From assembly GCA_024697295.1 (NCBI GenBank), contig JAILFZ010000089.1, positions 1 to 35,444 of the forward strand: 35,444 nt of DNA, given 5' to 3'. The notes beneath the pieces are model-generated. The model did no database searches. It was given only the letters and a program-made list of their open reading frames with translations, and was not told the DNA's origin. The position numbers and the translations under genes are program-made. Each line of letters begins with the position of its first letter. The stretch's first letter is position 1. The stretch is from Treponema sp. (GTDB taxonomy: Bacteria; Spirochaetota; Spirochaetia; Treponematales; Treponemataceae). This document shows positions 8,134-16,288 of this stretch, piece by piece.

Positions 8134-8590
8134 AAAAATTATTCTTGACGAAAACGGCGATGAAACTCTTTTGCATGTTCTCAGAAAAAGAAAGTTTATT
8201 TCGTGCAAAAACGGCTGCGGAAAGGGACACTGCGGCTTTTGTACAGTTCTCCTCAATGACGAACCGGTTTCCTCATGTAAAATCCCGGTCAGCATCGTAC
8301 GGGACTGCACAATAGTTACTCTTGAATATTTTTCTAAGACAAAAGAATATGCGGATATCGAACAGGGCTTTAAGCAGGCAGGAATCAAACTCTGCGGCTG
8401 GTGTAATTCACACAAATACTTCAGCGTTTACAGGCTGTTAAAGGACAATTACCGTCCTGAAAAGGAACAGCTTCTTGAATTATGTCACGAAGACAACTGC
8501 CAGTGCACTGATTCAACAAGTTTGATGAACGGAATTTTGTACGCAACTGCAATAAGGCATAAGCGCGAAGGAAGAAAAAAGAATGTCTGA
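8105..8590 (+). CDS. [2Fe-2S] subunit of a xanthine-dehydrogenase-family complex
   Basis: Electron-transfer subunit (CoxS/XdhC type) passing electrons between the large subunit and FAD. All eight cluster cysteines are present: the plant-ferredoxin set Cys38, Cys43, Cys46 and Cys58 (GCGKGHCGFC...SSC) and the C-terminal set Cys97, Cys100, Cys132 and Cys134 (CGWC and NCQC). The usual context CGYCTPG and CRCTGY has drifted to CGWCNSH and CQCTDS. Length 161 is normal. An AAGGAGG ribosome site lies inside the 3' end of the large-subunit gene, so translation is probably coupled. It overlaps the FAD subunit by 8 nt. The intact cysteines argue that this is not a decaying pseudogene cluster. Confidence 0.9.
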   Translation: MKIPVTLNGEKIILDENGDETLLHVLRKRKFISCKNGCGKGHCGFCTVLLNDEPVSSCKIPVSIVRDCTIVTLEYFSKTKEYADIEQGFKQAGIKLCGWCNSHKYFSVYRLLKDNYRPEKEQLLELCHEDNCQCTDSTSLMNGILYATAIRHKREGRKKNV

Positions 8591-9386
8591 TAAAAAACAA
8601 ATTTATTACGCAAAAAATCTTTCCGACATCTTTTACCAGCTCAAGTCTATTGCAGGCTTAAAAATTATCGGAGGCTGCACCCAGCTCCAGGAACTGCCTG
8701 AAAATTCACTGTGCATCCGCAACATCATGGAACTTGCATTCTGCGAAAAGCACGAACGCCACTTTGATTTTGGACCAGAAACAACGCTCTCGCAAATCTT
8801 ACGTATAGACCCGACAAAGATGCCGTCTGTTTTAAGTGAAGCAGTAAAATCAATCGCAAATTCAAATATCCGTAACATTGCAACTCTGGCAGGAAACATC
8901 TGCGCGCCAAATTACAAACACACACTTTTTGCGCCCCTTCTTGCCCTGGATGCAAAACTTGAATTCAAGAGTGAAACAGAAGTTCAGAACATTCCGATGA
9001 CAAAGTTTACGACGGTTCCGGAAGGTTTTATTCTTTCAAAAATCATGGTCCCGCTTGAAGAATGGGAAGTGTCGGTTTTCAGACGCCTGGGACCTGCGCA
9101 CCAGATAAACGAAAAAAGCGCTTCATTCGTCTTCCTTGCAAATACACTCAAAGGACAGATTGCAAACCTTCGTATCGCCTTTGCAGGACCTTTCAGCATC
9201 CGTAACCGCCAGATAGAAAACAAACTTCTCGGCGCCTACCTTCCTTTAAGCATTGGAAACATTCAGGAAGTTTTGGAAGAAGCAGCAGTTCAGTTTGAAC
9301 AGAAAAAAGGCGACACCGAAGTATCGCCTGTATTAAAAACCCAGTTTTTGAACCTCTTAAAATACTCGCTCGAACAGCTTACTTGA
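8583..9386 (+). CDS. FAD-binding subunit of a xanthine-dehydrogenase-family complex
   Basis: CoxM/XdhB-type subunit that accepts electrons from the FeS subunit. It has KIIGGCTQL near residue 28-35 (usual form VAGGTDL) and the strongly conserved SNIRNIATLAGNICAPNY near 95-112 that holds FAD phosphate, then FRRLGPAHQINEKSASFVFLA, corresponding to the RxxxR..A...A segment of the C-terminal domain. At 267 residues it is only slightly shorter than the usual 280-290. It is the last gene of the plus-strand operon begun at 3367; its final 8 nt overlap the converging 3' end of queA, and no terminator is visible. Confidence 0.85.
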   Translation: MSDKKQIYYAKNLSDIFYQLKSIAGLKIIGGCTQLQELPENSLCIRNIMELAFCEKHERHFDFGPETTLSQILRIDPTKMPSVLSEAVKSIANSNIRNIATLAGNICAPNYKHTLFAPLLALDAKLEFKSETEVQNIPMTKFTTVPEGFILSKIMVPLEEWEVSVFRRLGPAHQINEKSASFVFLANTLKGQIANLRIAFAGPFSIRNRQIENKLLGAYLPLSIGNIQEVLEEAAVQFEQKKGDTEVSPVLKTQFLNLLKYSLEQLT

Positions 9387-10434
9387 TAAGCATACAGTCG
9401 CCGTACGAAAAGAAGCGGTATTTTTCTTCGACAGCCTGTTTATATGCGCTCATGATGTGCTCACGGCCGGCAAAGGCAGAAACGAGCATAATAAGCGTAC
9501 TCTGCGGAGTATGAAAGTTTGTAAACATCTGGTCTACACACTTAAACTTATAGCCTGGATACATAAAGATTCTTGTAGAAGCTGAACCTGCTTTGACAAA
9601 ACCATTATCGTCAGAAGCGGATTCGAGGGTGCGCACACTTGTCGTTCCAACTGCAAGAACCGGACGGCCGTCTTTTTTAGCCTGATTGATTTTTTCTGCC
9701 ACATCAAACGGAATTGAATAAAACTCTTCGTGCATTTTGTGGTCTTCGATTTTATCCGTTCTTACCGGGAGGAAGGTTCCAAGGCCTACGTGAAGTGTTA
9801 AGAATACGCGTTCAATTCCTTTTGAGTCGAGCTTTTTAAACATTTCTTCGGTAAAGTGCAGTCCCGCAGTCGGGCACGCTGAACTTCCGGTTTCTTTGGC
9901 GTAAATTGTCTGGTAGCGCTCGCTGTCGGTATCATCGTCTTCGCGGCGGATATACGGAGGAAGAGGAATATGACCGTTTCTTGCAAACCAGTCGTCATCA
10001 AGAGCGCACTCAAACTGAACCGTCCGGAACTCTGTTCCTTCGTCATTTGGGTTATCAATAATTATTCCGACTGAGCCGTCTGTAAAACTGAACTGATTGC
10101 CGGCCTTTACTTTTTTTGCGCCTTTAACCATTGTGTGCCAGATTTTTAAGTCAGGCGACATCTGGGTCAAAAACATAAATTCCTGCTCGCGCCCGCCCTG
10201 ACCTTCTTTTTCGCCGATTTTAATTCCATAACAACGCGAACGCCTTACTTTTGAATTATTGAATACCATCAAAGTATCAGGAGTAATCAGGTCGGGAAGA
10301 TTTTCCATCTTTAAGTGTTCTACAGCGCCGTCTGCCCTGTGAAGATACATAAGGCGGTCATTTCCGCGCACTCCGGACGGCTTTTGTGCAATAAGCTCAG
10401 GCGGAAGTTCAAAATCAAAATCTGATAAGTTCAT
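9379..10434 (-). CDS. queA: S-adenosylmethionine:tRNA ribosyltransferase-isomerase
   Basis: Transfers and isomerises the ribosyl part of SAM onto preQ1 at the tRNA wobble base, the penultimate queuosine step. Full-length family signature: N-terminal FDFELPPELIAQKP, VFNNSKVRRSR near residue 58, GSSACPTAGLHFTEEM near 190, LHVGLGTFLPVRT, and NFHTPQSTLIMLVSAFAG near the C-terminus. Length 351 is typical. Its ATG overlaps the ruvB stop (TAATG), so it is translationally coupled as the last gene of the ruv operon, an arrangement common in bacteria. Confidence 0.97.
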   Translation of the reverse strand: MNLSDFDFELPPELIAQKPSGVRGNDRLMYLHRADGAVEHLKMENLPDLITPDTLMVFNNSKVRRSRCYGIKIGEKEGQGGREQEFMFLTQMSPDLKIWHTMVKGAKKVKAGNQFSFTDGSVGIIIDNPNDEGTEFRTVQFECALDDDWFARNGHIPLPPYIRREDDDTDSERYQTIYAKETGSSACPTAGLHFTEEMFKKLDSKGIERVFLTLHVGLGTFLPVRTDKIEDHKMHEEFYSIPFDVAEKINQAKKDGRPVLAVGTTSVRTLESASDDNGFVKAGSASTRIFMYPGYKFKCVDQMFTNFHTPQSTLIMLVSAFAGREHIMSAYKQAVEEKYRFFSYGDCMLIK

Positions 10435-11477
10435 TAAAACAAAGTTCCTTGTCCGTTATTGGACTGAGATTTGTGCACCGGTAAACCAAGATGCTCATAG
10501 GCTTTTTCTGTTACCATGCGGCCTCGCGGAGTTCTCTGCAAAAGTCCGCATTGAATTAAATAAGGTTCATAATAATCTTCGAGAGTGTCCATGCTTTCGC
10601 CGATTGAAATTGCAAGTGTTTCGGCTCCTACAGGACCGCCGCCAAAGTTCTGGATTATTGAACGCAAGATTTCGCGGTCGTATTTTTCCAGCCCCATTTC
10701 GTCGATTTCAAGACGTTTAAGGCCCGCGCTGACAATCTGCTCGGTAATAAGATTTGAACCTGAAACCTGGGCAAAGTCGCGCATCCGTCGAAGAACCCTG
10801 TTTGCAACACGAGGTGTTCCGCGGCAGCACTTTGCAAGATTCAATGCAGCTCCGTCTGAAATTCCAATCTGAAGAATATTGGCAGAACGTTTTATAATTG
10901 ATGCAAGTTCCTCATGAGTGTAGAATTCAAATCGTGGAATAAAACCAAAACGGCTTCTTAAAGGACTTGAAACAGAGCCGGCCTTGGTTGTTGCCCCGAC
11001 AAGCGTAAACGGCGGAATCGGAATACGGACTGTGCGCGCAGCGGCTCCCTGACCGATAATCCAGTCAAGCTCAAAGTCTTCCATCGCAATGTAAAGCATT
11101 TCTTCGATAGCAGGCTTTAAGCGGTGAATTTCATCGATAAAAAAAACCGTGCGTTCTGTGATTGTACTTAAAATGCCGGCCAAATCCTTAGGTTTATCGA
11201 GGGCCGGGGCCGAAGTAACCTTAAAATCAACGCCAAGTTCATGAGCGGTAATCTGTGCCAGAGTAGTTTTTCCAAGACCCGGAGGACCAATCAAAAGGAG
11301 GTGGTCGAGAGGTTCTGAACGAAGTTTTGCAGCTTCAATAAATGTAGACAGATTTTTTTTAACGCCTTCCTGCCCTAAAAAGTCGGAAAGCATCTGAGGG
11401 CGCAGTCCGCTGTCCTGGTCGTCAAAACTGTCTTTTAAATCTGCTCTTACAATTGTCGAAAAATCCTGATCTTCCAT
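10434..11477 (-). CDS. ruvB: Holliday junction branch-migration ATPase RuvB
   Basis: Hexameric AAA+ motor that drives branch migration with RuvA. Walker A GPPGLGKT near residue 64-71, Walker B FFIDEIHR near 112-120, sensor and arginine-finger region [21 protein letters not shown], and the winged-helix C-domain ([11 protein letters not shown]...[17 protein letters not shown]). Length 347 is typical. It lies 27 nt after ruvA and is joined to queA by a 1-nt overlap. The only purine-rich site before the ATG (GGAG) is about 14 nt away. Confidence 0.98.
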   Translation of the reverse strand: MEDQDFSTIVRADLKDSFDDQDSGLRPQMLSDFLGQEGVKKNLSTFIEAAKLRSEPLDHLLLIGPPGLGKTTLAQITAHELGVDFKVTSAPALDKPKDLAGILSTITERTVFFIDEIHRLKPAIEEMLYIAMEDFELDWIIGQGAAARTVRIPIPPFTLVGATTKAGSVSSPLRSRFGFIPRFEFYTHEELASIIKRSANILQIGISDGAALNLAKCCRGTPRVANRVLRRMRDFAQVSGSNLITEQIVSAGLKRLEIDEMGLEKYDREILRSIIQNFGGGPVGAETLAISIGESMDTLEDYYEPYLIQCGLLQRTPRGRMVTEKAYEHLGLPVHKSQSNNGQGTLF

Positions 11478-11504
11478 CTGCTTTATAAAAACTCCAGTCT
11501 ATTA

Positions 11505-12116
11505 TTATACCAAAGAAACAATTGCCCGGCGGAACAAGAGGTCTTCTTTTTCTTTTTGTGTTTTTGAATCGAATTGAGGGTCTTTTGAAAATTCTTCAAC
11601 GAGTTCTGCAATTTTCTGTTCAACAAGTTTTTTGTCATACCCCATGCTCGAAAGGGAAAGAACTACATCTGAGTACGGAGAAGAAGCGGAGCGCGGAACA
11701 GAAATTGTCTCTGAGATTTTGAGTTTTCCTTTTAGGGCAAGCATCATCTTGCCGGCAGTCTTTTTTCCAACGCCTGGAATCTTTTCGAGACTGCTTAAAT
11801 CTTCGCGTTCAAGGACATCCATCAAAGTTGCGCTGTTTACGGAACTCATAATTTTGATTGCGCCCTTTGGTCCTACTCCGTCAACTTTTAACAGATCAAG
11901 AAAAACTGAACGCTCATCAGCGCTTGCAAAACCGTACAGGCACATTAACATGTCAGTGTGCTGCAGATAAGTGTACACCTTGCCTTCACCGCCGACAGGT
12001 CCAAGCATATCAAGGTTTGAGTCAGGAATACAAATATCCCATTCAATACCGTTGTTTTCGATAAAAACCTGTTTTGGAAATTTTGCAGTAATTGTACCGC
12101 TGATTGAATTAAACAT
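11505..12116 (-). CDS. ruvA: Holliday junction DNA-binding protein RuvA
   Basis: Tetrameric junction-recognition subunit of RuvAB. N-terminal OB fold (MFNSISGTITAKFPKQVFIENNGIEWDI), then helix-hairpin-helix motifs (LLKVDGVGPKGAIKIM and LEKIPGVGKKTAGKMML, about residues 75-130), and the C-terminal domain that contacts RuvB (residues 150-203). Length 203 is normal. No Shine-Dalgarno sequence is present; instead TATAAT ends 5 nt before the ATG, so a leaderless transcript is likely, in addition to read-through from ruvC. Confidence 0.97.
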   Translation of the reverse strand: MFNSISGTITAKFPKQVFIENNGIEWDICIPDSNLDMLGPVGGEGKVYTYLQHTDMLMCLYGFASADERSVFLDLLKVDGVGPKGAIKIMSSVNSATLMDVLEREDLSSLEKIPGVGKKTAGKMMLALKGKLKISETISVPRSASSPYSDVVLSLSSMGYDKKLVEQKIAELVEEFSKDPQFDSKTQKEKEDLLFRRAIVSLV

Positions 12117-12121
12117 ACTGT

Positions 12122-12150
12122 ATTATAACAATCTAGGCGTGGTAATGCAA
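12122..12150 (-). promoter_or_regulatory. Leaderless-type promoter of ruvA
   Basis: On the minus strand TTGCAT (12145-12150), 17 nt, perfect TATAAT (12122-12127), 5 nt, then the ruvA ATG. The -35 lies inside the 3' end of ruvC. Transcription would begin at or within a base or two of the start codon. Confidence 0.65.
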
Positions 12151-12681
12151 ATGAGTAATTGCGCCAGCCAGGGCATCGGCAGCGTGGTCCGGATTTGGAG
12201 GCTCTTTTAAGCCGAGGAGAATCTGTACGTATTTTTCGACGAGTTCCTTGTCGGCCGTTGTACTTCCGGAAACGGCCTGTTTGATTTGAATCGGGCGGTA
12301 TTCAAAAAGAGGAATTACGTGCTGGGCAAGGCAAAGTGTCACAACTCCGCGCGCTTCTGCAACACCCATTGCAGACGTAACATTCTTTGCAAAATACAAA
12401 GTTTCCATAGACGCTTCAGTCGGATTGAATTCATCAATTACGGCACATAAACGGTTATAAATCGTTAAAAGGCGTTCTGCATGAGGCTGTTCTTTTCTGG
12501 TTGTAATGCAGCCGTAACTTGCCATACGGTATCGTCCGCTGCAGTATTCAACAACTCCAAAACCCGTGTTTGCAAGTCCAGGATCAATTCCTAAAACACG
12601 GCGGATTTTTTTTTGAGAAGTTGAATTATCTGTTTTTATTGAACCCGGAAGCGGGTTAAATTCTGGATTATCAGATACCAT
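12133..12681 (-). CDS. ruvC: Crossover junction endodeoxyribonuclease RuvC
   Basis: Holliday-junction resolvase. Catalytic acidic residues sit in RVLGIDPGLANTGFG, MEAS-like ASMETLYFAKN, and NPDHAADALAGA at the C-terminus. I start at 12681 (MVSDNPEF) because the longer frame (to 12705) begins inside the yebC terminator hairpin. There is still an unusual N-terminal tail of about 27 residues before IRRVLGIDPG, and no ribosome site at 12681, so a non-ATG start further down is possible. It is followed by ruvA after 16 nt, giving the complete ruvC-ruvA-ruvB set. Confidence 0.93.
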   Translation of the reverse strand: MVSDNPEFNPLPGSIKTDNSTSQKKIRRVLGIDPGLANTGFGVVEYCSGRYRMASYGCITTRKEQPHAERLLTIYNRLCAVIDEFNPTEASMETLYFAKNVTSAMGVAEARGVVTLCLAQHVIPLFEYRPIQIKQAVSGSTTADKELVEKYVQILLGLKEPPNPDHAADALAGAITHLHYHA

Positions 12682-12690
12682 ATTTAAAAC

Positions 12691-12727
12691 AAAAAAAGCC
12701 CACAACGGAAAAACCGAGCGAGCTTTT
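12691..12727 (-). terminator. Rho-independent terminator of yebC
   Basis: On the minus strand AAAAGCTCGCTCGG (12714-12727), loop TTTTT, CCGTTGTGGGCTTTT (12694-12708), then three more T. The stem has G-U pairs and one mismatch or bulge. It begins about 20 nt after the yebC stop and ends 10 nt before the chosen ruvC start. Confidence 0.75.
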
Positions 12728-12746
12728 ATATCAAACTTAAACCAGA

Positions 12747-13490
12747 TTATTCTTCCGGTTCAAAGTCATCCGGGAATTCAGCTGTATGATATACGTTCTG
12801 AACATCGTCGTTGTCTTCAAGTCTGTCGATAAGTTTCTGAACTTTTGCGGCAGTATCTTTATCAACTGGAGTATAAGCATCTGGTACAAGACCAACGTCT
12901 GCAGAAAGTGTTTCAAAACCTTTAGCTGAAAGAGCATCAGCAACTGCTGAGAATGCGTCCGGAGTAGTTGTTACAGTGATAACACCGTCTTCATTTACGA
13001 TATCATCTGCACCTGCATCGAGGGCAACTTCCATAACTTCATCTTCATTACATTTTTCGGCATCGAGTTCGATAGTACCTTTGCGCTGGAACATACGTGA
13101 TACAGAACCAGTAGCACCAAGGTTACCGCCGCTCTTATTGAAGATGTTTTTAACATCAGCTGCTGCGCGGTTTTTGTTATCAGAAAGAACTTCAACCATT
13201 ACGGCTACACCGCCGGCTGCATATCCTTCGTATACAAATTCTTCATAAGCTGCTCCGCCGTCTTCACCGGTACCCTTTTTGATAGCACGGTCAATGTTAT
13301 CTTTTGGCATGTTTGCAGCACGTGCTTTAATAATAACAGTACGAAGGCGTGGGTTTGAGTTAGGATCACCACCACCCATTCTTGCGGCAATAGAAATTTC
13401 CTTAATGAATTTAGTAAAAAGCTTACCGCGTTTTGCGTCAGCCAAACCTTTAGCATGTTTTATGGTTGCCCATTTACTATGTCCTGACAT
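12747..13490 (-). CDS. YebC/PmpR-family protein
   Basis: Member of the YebC family, described as DNA-binding regulators and, for some members, as translation factors that help ribosomes through proline stretches. Complete: MSGHSKWATIKHAKGLADAKRGKLFTK, GGGDPNSNPRLRTVIIKARAANMPKDNIDRAIKKG (domain 1, about residues 30-80), and YEGYAAGGVAVMVEVLSDNKNRAAADVK near 90-115. Length 247 is normal. The start has TAGGAG seven nt upstream. Next to ruvC, as in many bacteria where yebC and ruvCAB are linked, but separated from it by a terminator. Confidence 0.95.
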   Translation of the reverse strand: MSGHSKWATIKHAKGLADAKRGKLFTKFIKEISIAARMGGGDPNSNPRLRTVIIKARAANMPKDNIDRAIKKGTGEDGGAAYEEFVYEGYAAGGVAVMVEVLSDNKNRAAADVKNIFNKSGGNLGATGSVSRMFQRKGTIELDAEKCNEDEVMEVALDAGADDIVNEDGVITVTTTPDAFSAVADALSAKGFETLSADVGLVPDAYTPVDKDTAAKVQKLIDRLEDNDDVQNVYHTAEFPDDFEPEE

Positions 13491-13534
13491 TCAAATACTC
13501 CTATAAAAAATGTTTTATTAGTTTATCACAAAAT

Positions 13535-15739
13535 CTATTTTTTTATCAAGCCTTTAAGCGCACTTGAAGCTTTGTCTTTAGCGGCGTTTGTCGCAGCAGA
13601 AGCAGCTTTCTTTTCAAGTTCTTTCTTCTTGGTTTCAAACTGGGCTTTTATTGAATCCAGGCTCTTGTTTGAATCATTGATTTTTGAAGAAATGTCGTTG
13701 AACTGGCTCAGATACTTTTGGGCACCGTCGGAAGAGCCGAGCTGGTCCTGCACCTTCTTCATGGCCTGATCTTTTACATTTGCCATTTCTTTATCAGCTA
13801 CAGATTTGATTGCATCGGCAAGAAGCCTGTCAAAGTCAGTATTGATATTCATATCAATTCCTTTGGACGGGCTGAATCCCACTTTTGCTCCGGCTGTAAG
13901 TTTACTGATGCTCGAAAGCGCATTTGAATAAATTCTGTTTGCGGTTTCTGCCTCAAGAGGTTCAGAAGAAACTGCAACAGGATTCATGGAAAGGTTTCCG
14001 TTGATACCAAAACTAAAGTCTTCATTTGCAGTAAGTTTTGCACTGATTGTGCTCAAACCGTCAAATTTAGGCATTCCCGCGCTGCTTACTTTTTTTGCAA
14101 GGTCCATTACCAGAGGAAAGTTATTGCCGCTGTATTCACCTGTAATCAAAGAGGCTTTTGAATCAGTACGTGAGTCTACAACGAGGTTTGCGTTATGTAC
14201 TCGTTTTTCCTGATTGTAAATGCCGTTGATAACCCAGGGCTGACCGCGCTTATTCATATCGCTTGAAATATTTGTAGCATTAATATCAAGTCCTTTTCCG
14301 CTTCCATGTACTTTTTCAAGAAGGAACTTTGGATAAGGATCAGCCTTCCAGTAAACATCGCGTCCGGCAAAACGTTTACTTTCTTTTTTGGCAGTTTCCT
14401 TTGCCTTCTCGTTTGCCTTTTTTGCTTCTTCCGGATTTGAAGATGAACTCTTCATTGACCCTGCATAGGAAATGAGCTGTTTGAGATAAGGATAATACTG
14501 TCCGAGCAGGGCGTAACCTGCCTGATTGACTGTATCAGTGATAAGTGCACGGCTTTTATTGATATCAAGAACAGAAAGGGAATCGTTCAGCAGAGCCTTG
14601 TCGGAAGCAATTGCATCATTGAGTTTTTTCTGCAATTCCTGAACTCTTTTCTGGTCGCCGTCAAAAGATGTAAGGGAAGAACTGAGGGTGTTCTTTGCTG
14701 AGTTTGTTTCTTTAACGGCAGAATCAATTTCTTTAATCAAGGCGGCCGCTTCTGCAGCAGTTTTTACGTTGTTAACGTTGAGAGAAGCCATTTTTGAAGT
14801 TTTTGATTTAAGCTCGTCAACCGACTTCTGGATTTCTGCCGGTTTATTTTTCCAGGTTTCTACGAGAGTCTTGAGTTCTTCTTCAACTTCTTTGGCAACT
14901 TTCTGTGACTGAAGGTTTTCCTTGAGGTTTTCTGTAATTTTTGCAGGATCGTACATTGCAAAAAGTTCGGCAAATGCATTTTTTGCGGCGTCAGTATCGG
15001 TTCCGGCCTTTTCCTTAAGGCTTGCATAGAATCCGGTAGAATCCGTCTTTTCTTCCTGTTTACGGGCTGGTTCAGGTTTGACTGGAAGTTCTCCGCTGAC
15101 TGTACGTTCGGTATTTGTATCGATTCCGGTAATTTCTACATTTTCGGAAACCAAACGTCCGCGCAAAAGCTGAGCAAGGTTGAACTTTAAGTCGAGCTTA
15201 TCAAACTGGAAAATATTTTTCATCGGGTCATCAGAAGATGCCTGAGCAAGCTTATTGATTGTAAAGCACGAATTCCAGAATTCAATATTTACGGATTCAA
15301 TATCGCATTTTGCTCCAAAAACGCCCTGCATTGCGGAACGGATTCCCCATTTTGCAACCGGATTTTTAAAAATTGTAACTGCAAGTCCAATGGCAGCGAT
15401 TACAACTGCAACGGCGATAAAGGAACCGTAGTTGATGCGGCCTTTGTTTCTGGAAATGTCTTTTGCAATTGACTTGAGGCGTGTCATTTCCTTTTTTGTA
15501 AATTCAATATCTGAAGGAATTTTTAAAACAGCCCTGCCCTTTTTGTCTTTTGTATCTTTGAAAAGATCCGTGACAAAAGTTTTATCCGACGGTACATAAA
15601 GTTTACGGACAATCTTTTTGTCAAACTGTTTGTTTGTGTAGGCTTTTTTGAAAAGCGAAGGAAGTTTTTTTGCAGATACTTTTTTAACAGTCTTCGGCTT
15701 TTTTTCTTTTGATGCTTTTACTTCTTTTTTGTCAGCCAT
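13535..15739 (-). CDS. TIGR03545-type large membrane-anchored protein, AsmA-like
   Basis: Function unknown. N-terminus is about 100 residues, very Lys-rich and cytoplasmic; a single membrane helix (FIAVAVVIAAIGLAVTIF, residues 107-124) is followed by a large periplasmic part. The segment after the helix (IRSAMQGVFGAKCDIESVNIEF...LDLKFNLAQLLRGRLVSENVEITGI) has the character of AsmA-family proteins. Residues about 285-400 and 690-725 are helical and Lys/Glu/Ala-rich, probably coiled coils. The gene overlaps the stop of the upstream small membrane-protein gene by 1 nt. From memory this matches TIGR03545, a family confined to bacteria with outer membranes and usually paired with TIGR03546. A role in moving lipid to, or bridging to, the outer membrane is inference. 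Confidence 0.75.
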   Translation of the reverse strand: MADKKEVKASKEKKPKTVKKVSAKKLPSLFKKAYTNKQFDKKIVRKLYVPSDKTFVTDLFKDTKDKKGRAVLKIPSDIEFTKKEMTRLKSIAKDISRNKGRINYGSFIAVAVVIAAIGLAVTIFKNPVAKWGIRSAMQGVFGAKCDIESVNIEFWNSCFTINKLAQASSDDPMKNIFQFDKLDLKFNLAQLLRGRLVSENVEITGIDTNTERTVSGELPVKPEPARKQEEKTDSTGFYASLKEKAGTDTDAAKNAFAELFAMYDPAKITENLKENLQSQKVAKEVEEELKTLVETWKNKPAEIQKSVDELKSKTSKMASLNVNNVKTAAEAAALIKEIDSAVKETNSAKNTLSSSLTSFDGDQKRVQELQKKLNDAIASDKALLNDSLSVLDINKSRALITDTVNQAGYALLGQYYPYLKQLISYAGSMKSSSSNPEEAKKANEKAKETAKKESKRFAGRDVYWKADPYPKFLLEKVHGSGKGLDINATNISSDMNKRGQPWVINGIYNQEKRVHNANLVVDSRTDSKASLITGEYSGNNFPLVMDLAKKVSSAGMPKFDGLSTISAKLTANEDFSFGINGNLSMNPVAVSSEPLEAETANRIYSNALSSISKLTAGAKVGFSPSKGIDMNINTDFDRLLADAIKSVADKEMANVKDQAMKKVQDQLGSSDGAQKYLSQFNDISSKINDSNKSLDSIKAQFETKKKELEKKAASAATNAAKDKASSALKGLIKK

Positions 15740-16251
15740 CAGTTTCCTCCTACGCCTGAAGCGATTTTTTCAATCAAAGGAATCTTGTTGATAACCTTTG
15801 CAATTTTTGAATTGCGTATAAAGTCTGCTGCATATTTACGCCAGATGTAAACAAAGAGTCTTCCCAAAAAGTAAACCGGAATATAAAGCACGATTCCGCA
15901 GAGGAAAGAACCCATAACCACAGAGTTGTTGAATTTTGTAAATGCAACGAACGGAATGTCGAGCAGAGTTCCAAAGAATCCGGAAAGAGCCGGAATTGTA
16001 AGGAAGGCGTAGCCTATCGTATCAAACAGACCGTCAAAGGCAGGAGAAATCGCCGCACCGATTAGAGTCATAATCAGATATGCAGGTTTATTTATTCTGA
16101 CAAAAAGAATAAAAACAAAGACCAGATACCACAGAAGATTGTTCTTCGGCATCAGACCAAGAATTGTTCCGCATGCAAAGGCATGGGCAATTTCTGCAGG
16201 ATTAACGTTGGCGTTAAGAGCCTTTAATAAATTTGTGATAAACTTAATCAT
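15739..16251 (-). CDS. TIGR03546-type integral membrane protein (DUF2062-like)
   Basis: A 170-residue membrane protein of unknown function. It opens with MIKFITNLLKALNANVNPAEIAHAFACGTILGLMP, reminiscent of DUF2062 proteins (short amphipathic start, then A..FA.G...G..P), followed by hydrophobic segments near 38-58, 60-75, 78-95 and 112-135, and a basic C-tail. Its TGA overlaps the ATG of the large AsmA-like gene, so the two are made together. No Shine-Dalgarno site; TAAAAT ends 7 nt before the ATG. Pairing with the next gene is the main reason for the family call. Confidence 0.75.
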   Translation of the reverse strand: MIKFITNLLKALNANVNPAEIAHAFACGTILGLMPKNNLLWYLVFVFILFVRINKPAYLIMTLIGAAISPAFDGLFDTIGYAFLTIPALSGFFGTLLDIPFVAFTKFNNSVVMGSFLCGIVLYIPVYFLGRLFVYIWRKYAADFIRNSKIAKVINKIPLIEKIASGVGGN

Positions 16252-16258
16252 GTTTTAT

Positions 16259-16288
16259 ATTTTACCATAATGCGTAAAAATGTTACAA
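16259..16288 (-). promoter_or_regulatory. Leaderless-type promoter of the TIGR03546/03545 pair
   Basis: On the minus strand TTGTAA (16283-16288), 18 nt, TAAAAT (16259-16264), 7 nt, ATG. The -35 lies within the first codons of the divergent synthase gene; only 28 bp separate the two start codons. Confidence 0.55.
16266..16271 (+). promoter_or_regulatory. Candidate -10 of the NeuB/SpsE-type gene
   Basis: CATAAT ends 8 nt before the ATG at 16280. No convincing -35 is visible. If used, the transcript would be leaderless from 16280 or have a leader of about 20 nt if translation starts at the in-frame ATG at 16298. Confidence 0.35.

Noticed and set aside
11505-11530. TATAAT overlapping the ruvA stop as a ruvB promoter
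   Set aside because: The bases are explained by GTA TAA TAA stop codons, there is no -35, and ruvB is adequately served by the operon.
12647-12660. Hairpin AACCCG/CGGGTT in the ruvC 5' region
   Set aside because: Short, inside coding sequence and without a T run; not enough to call an attenuator.
12682-12705. Longer ruvC start (MWAFFVLNM)
   Set aside because: Begins within the yebC terminator stem and has no ribosome site.
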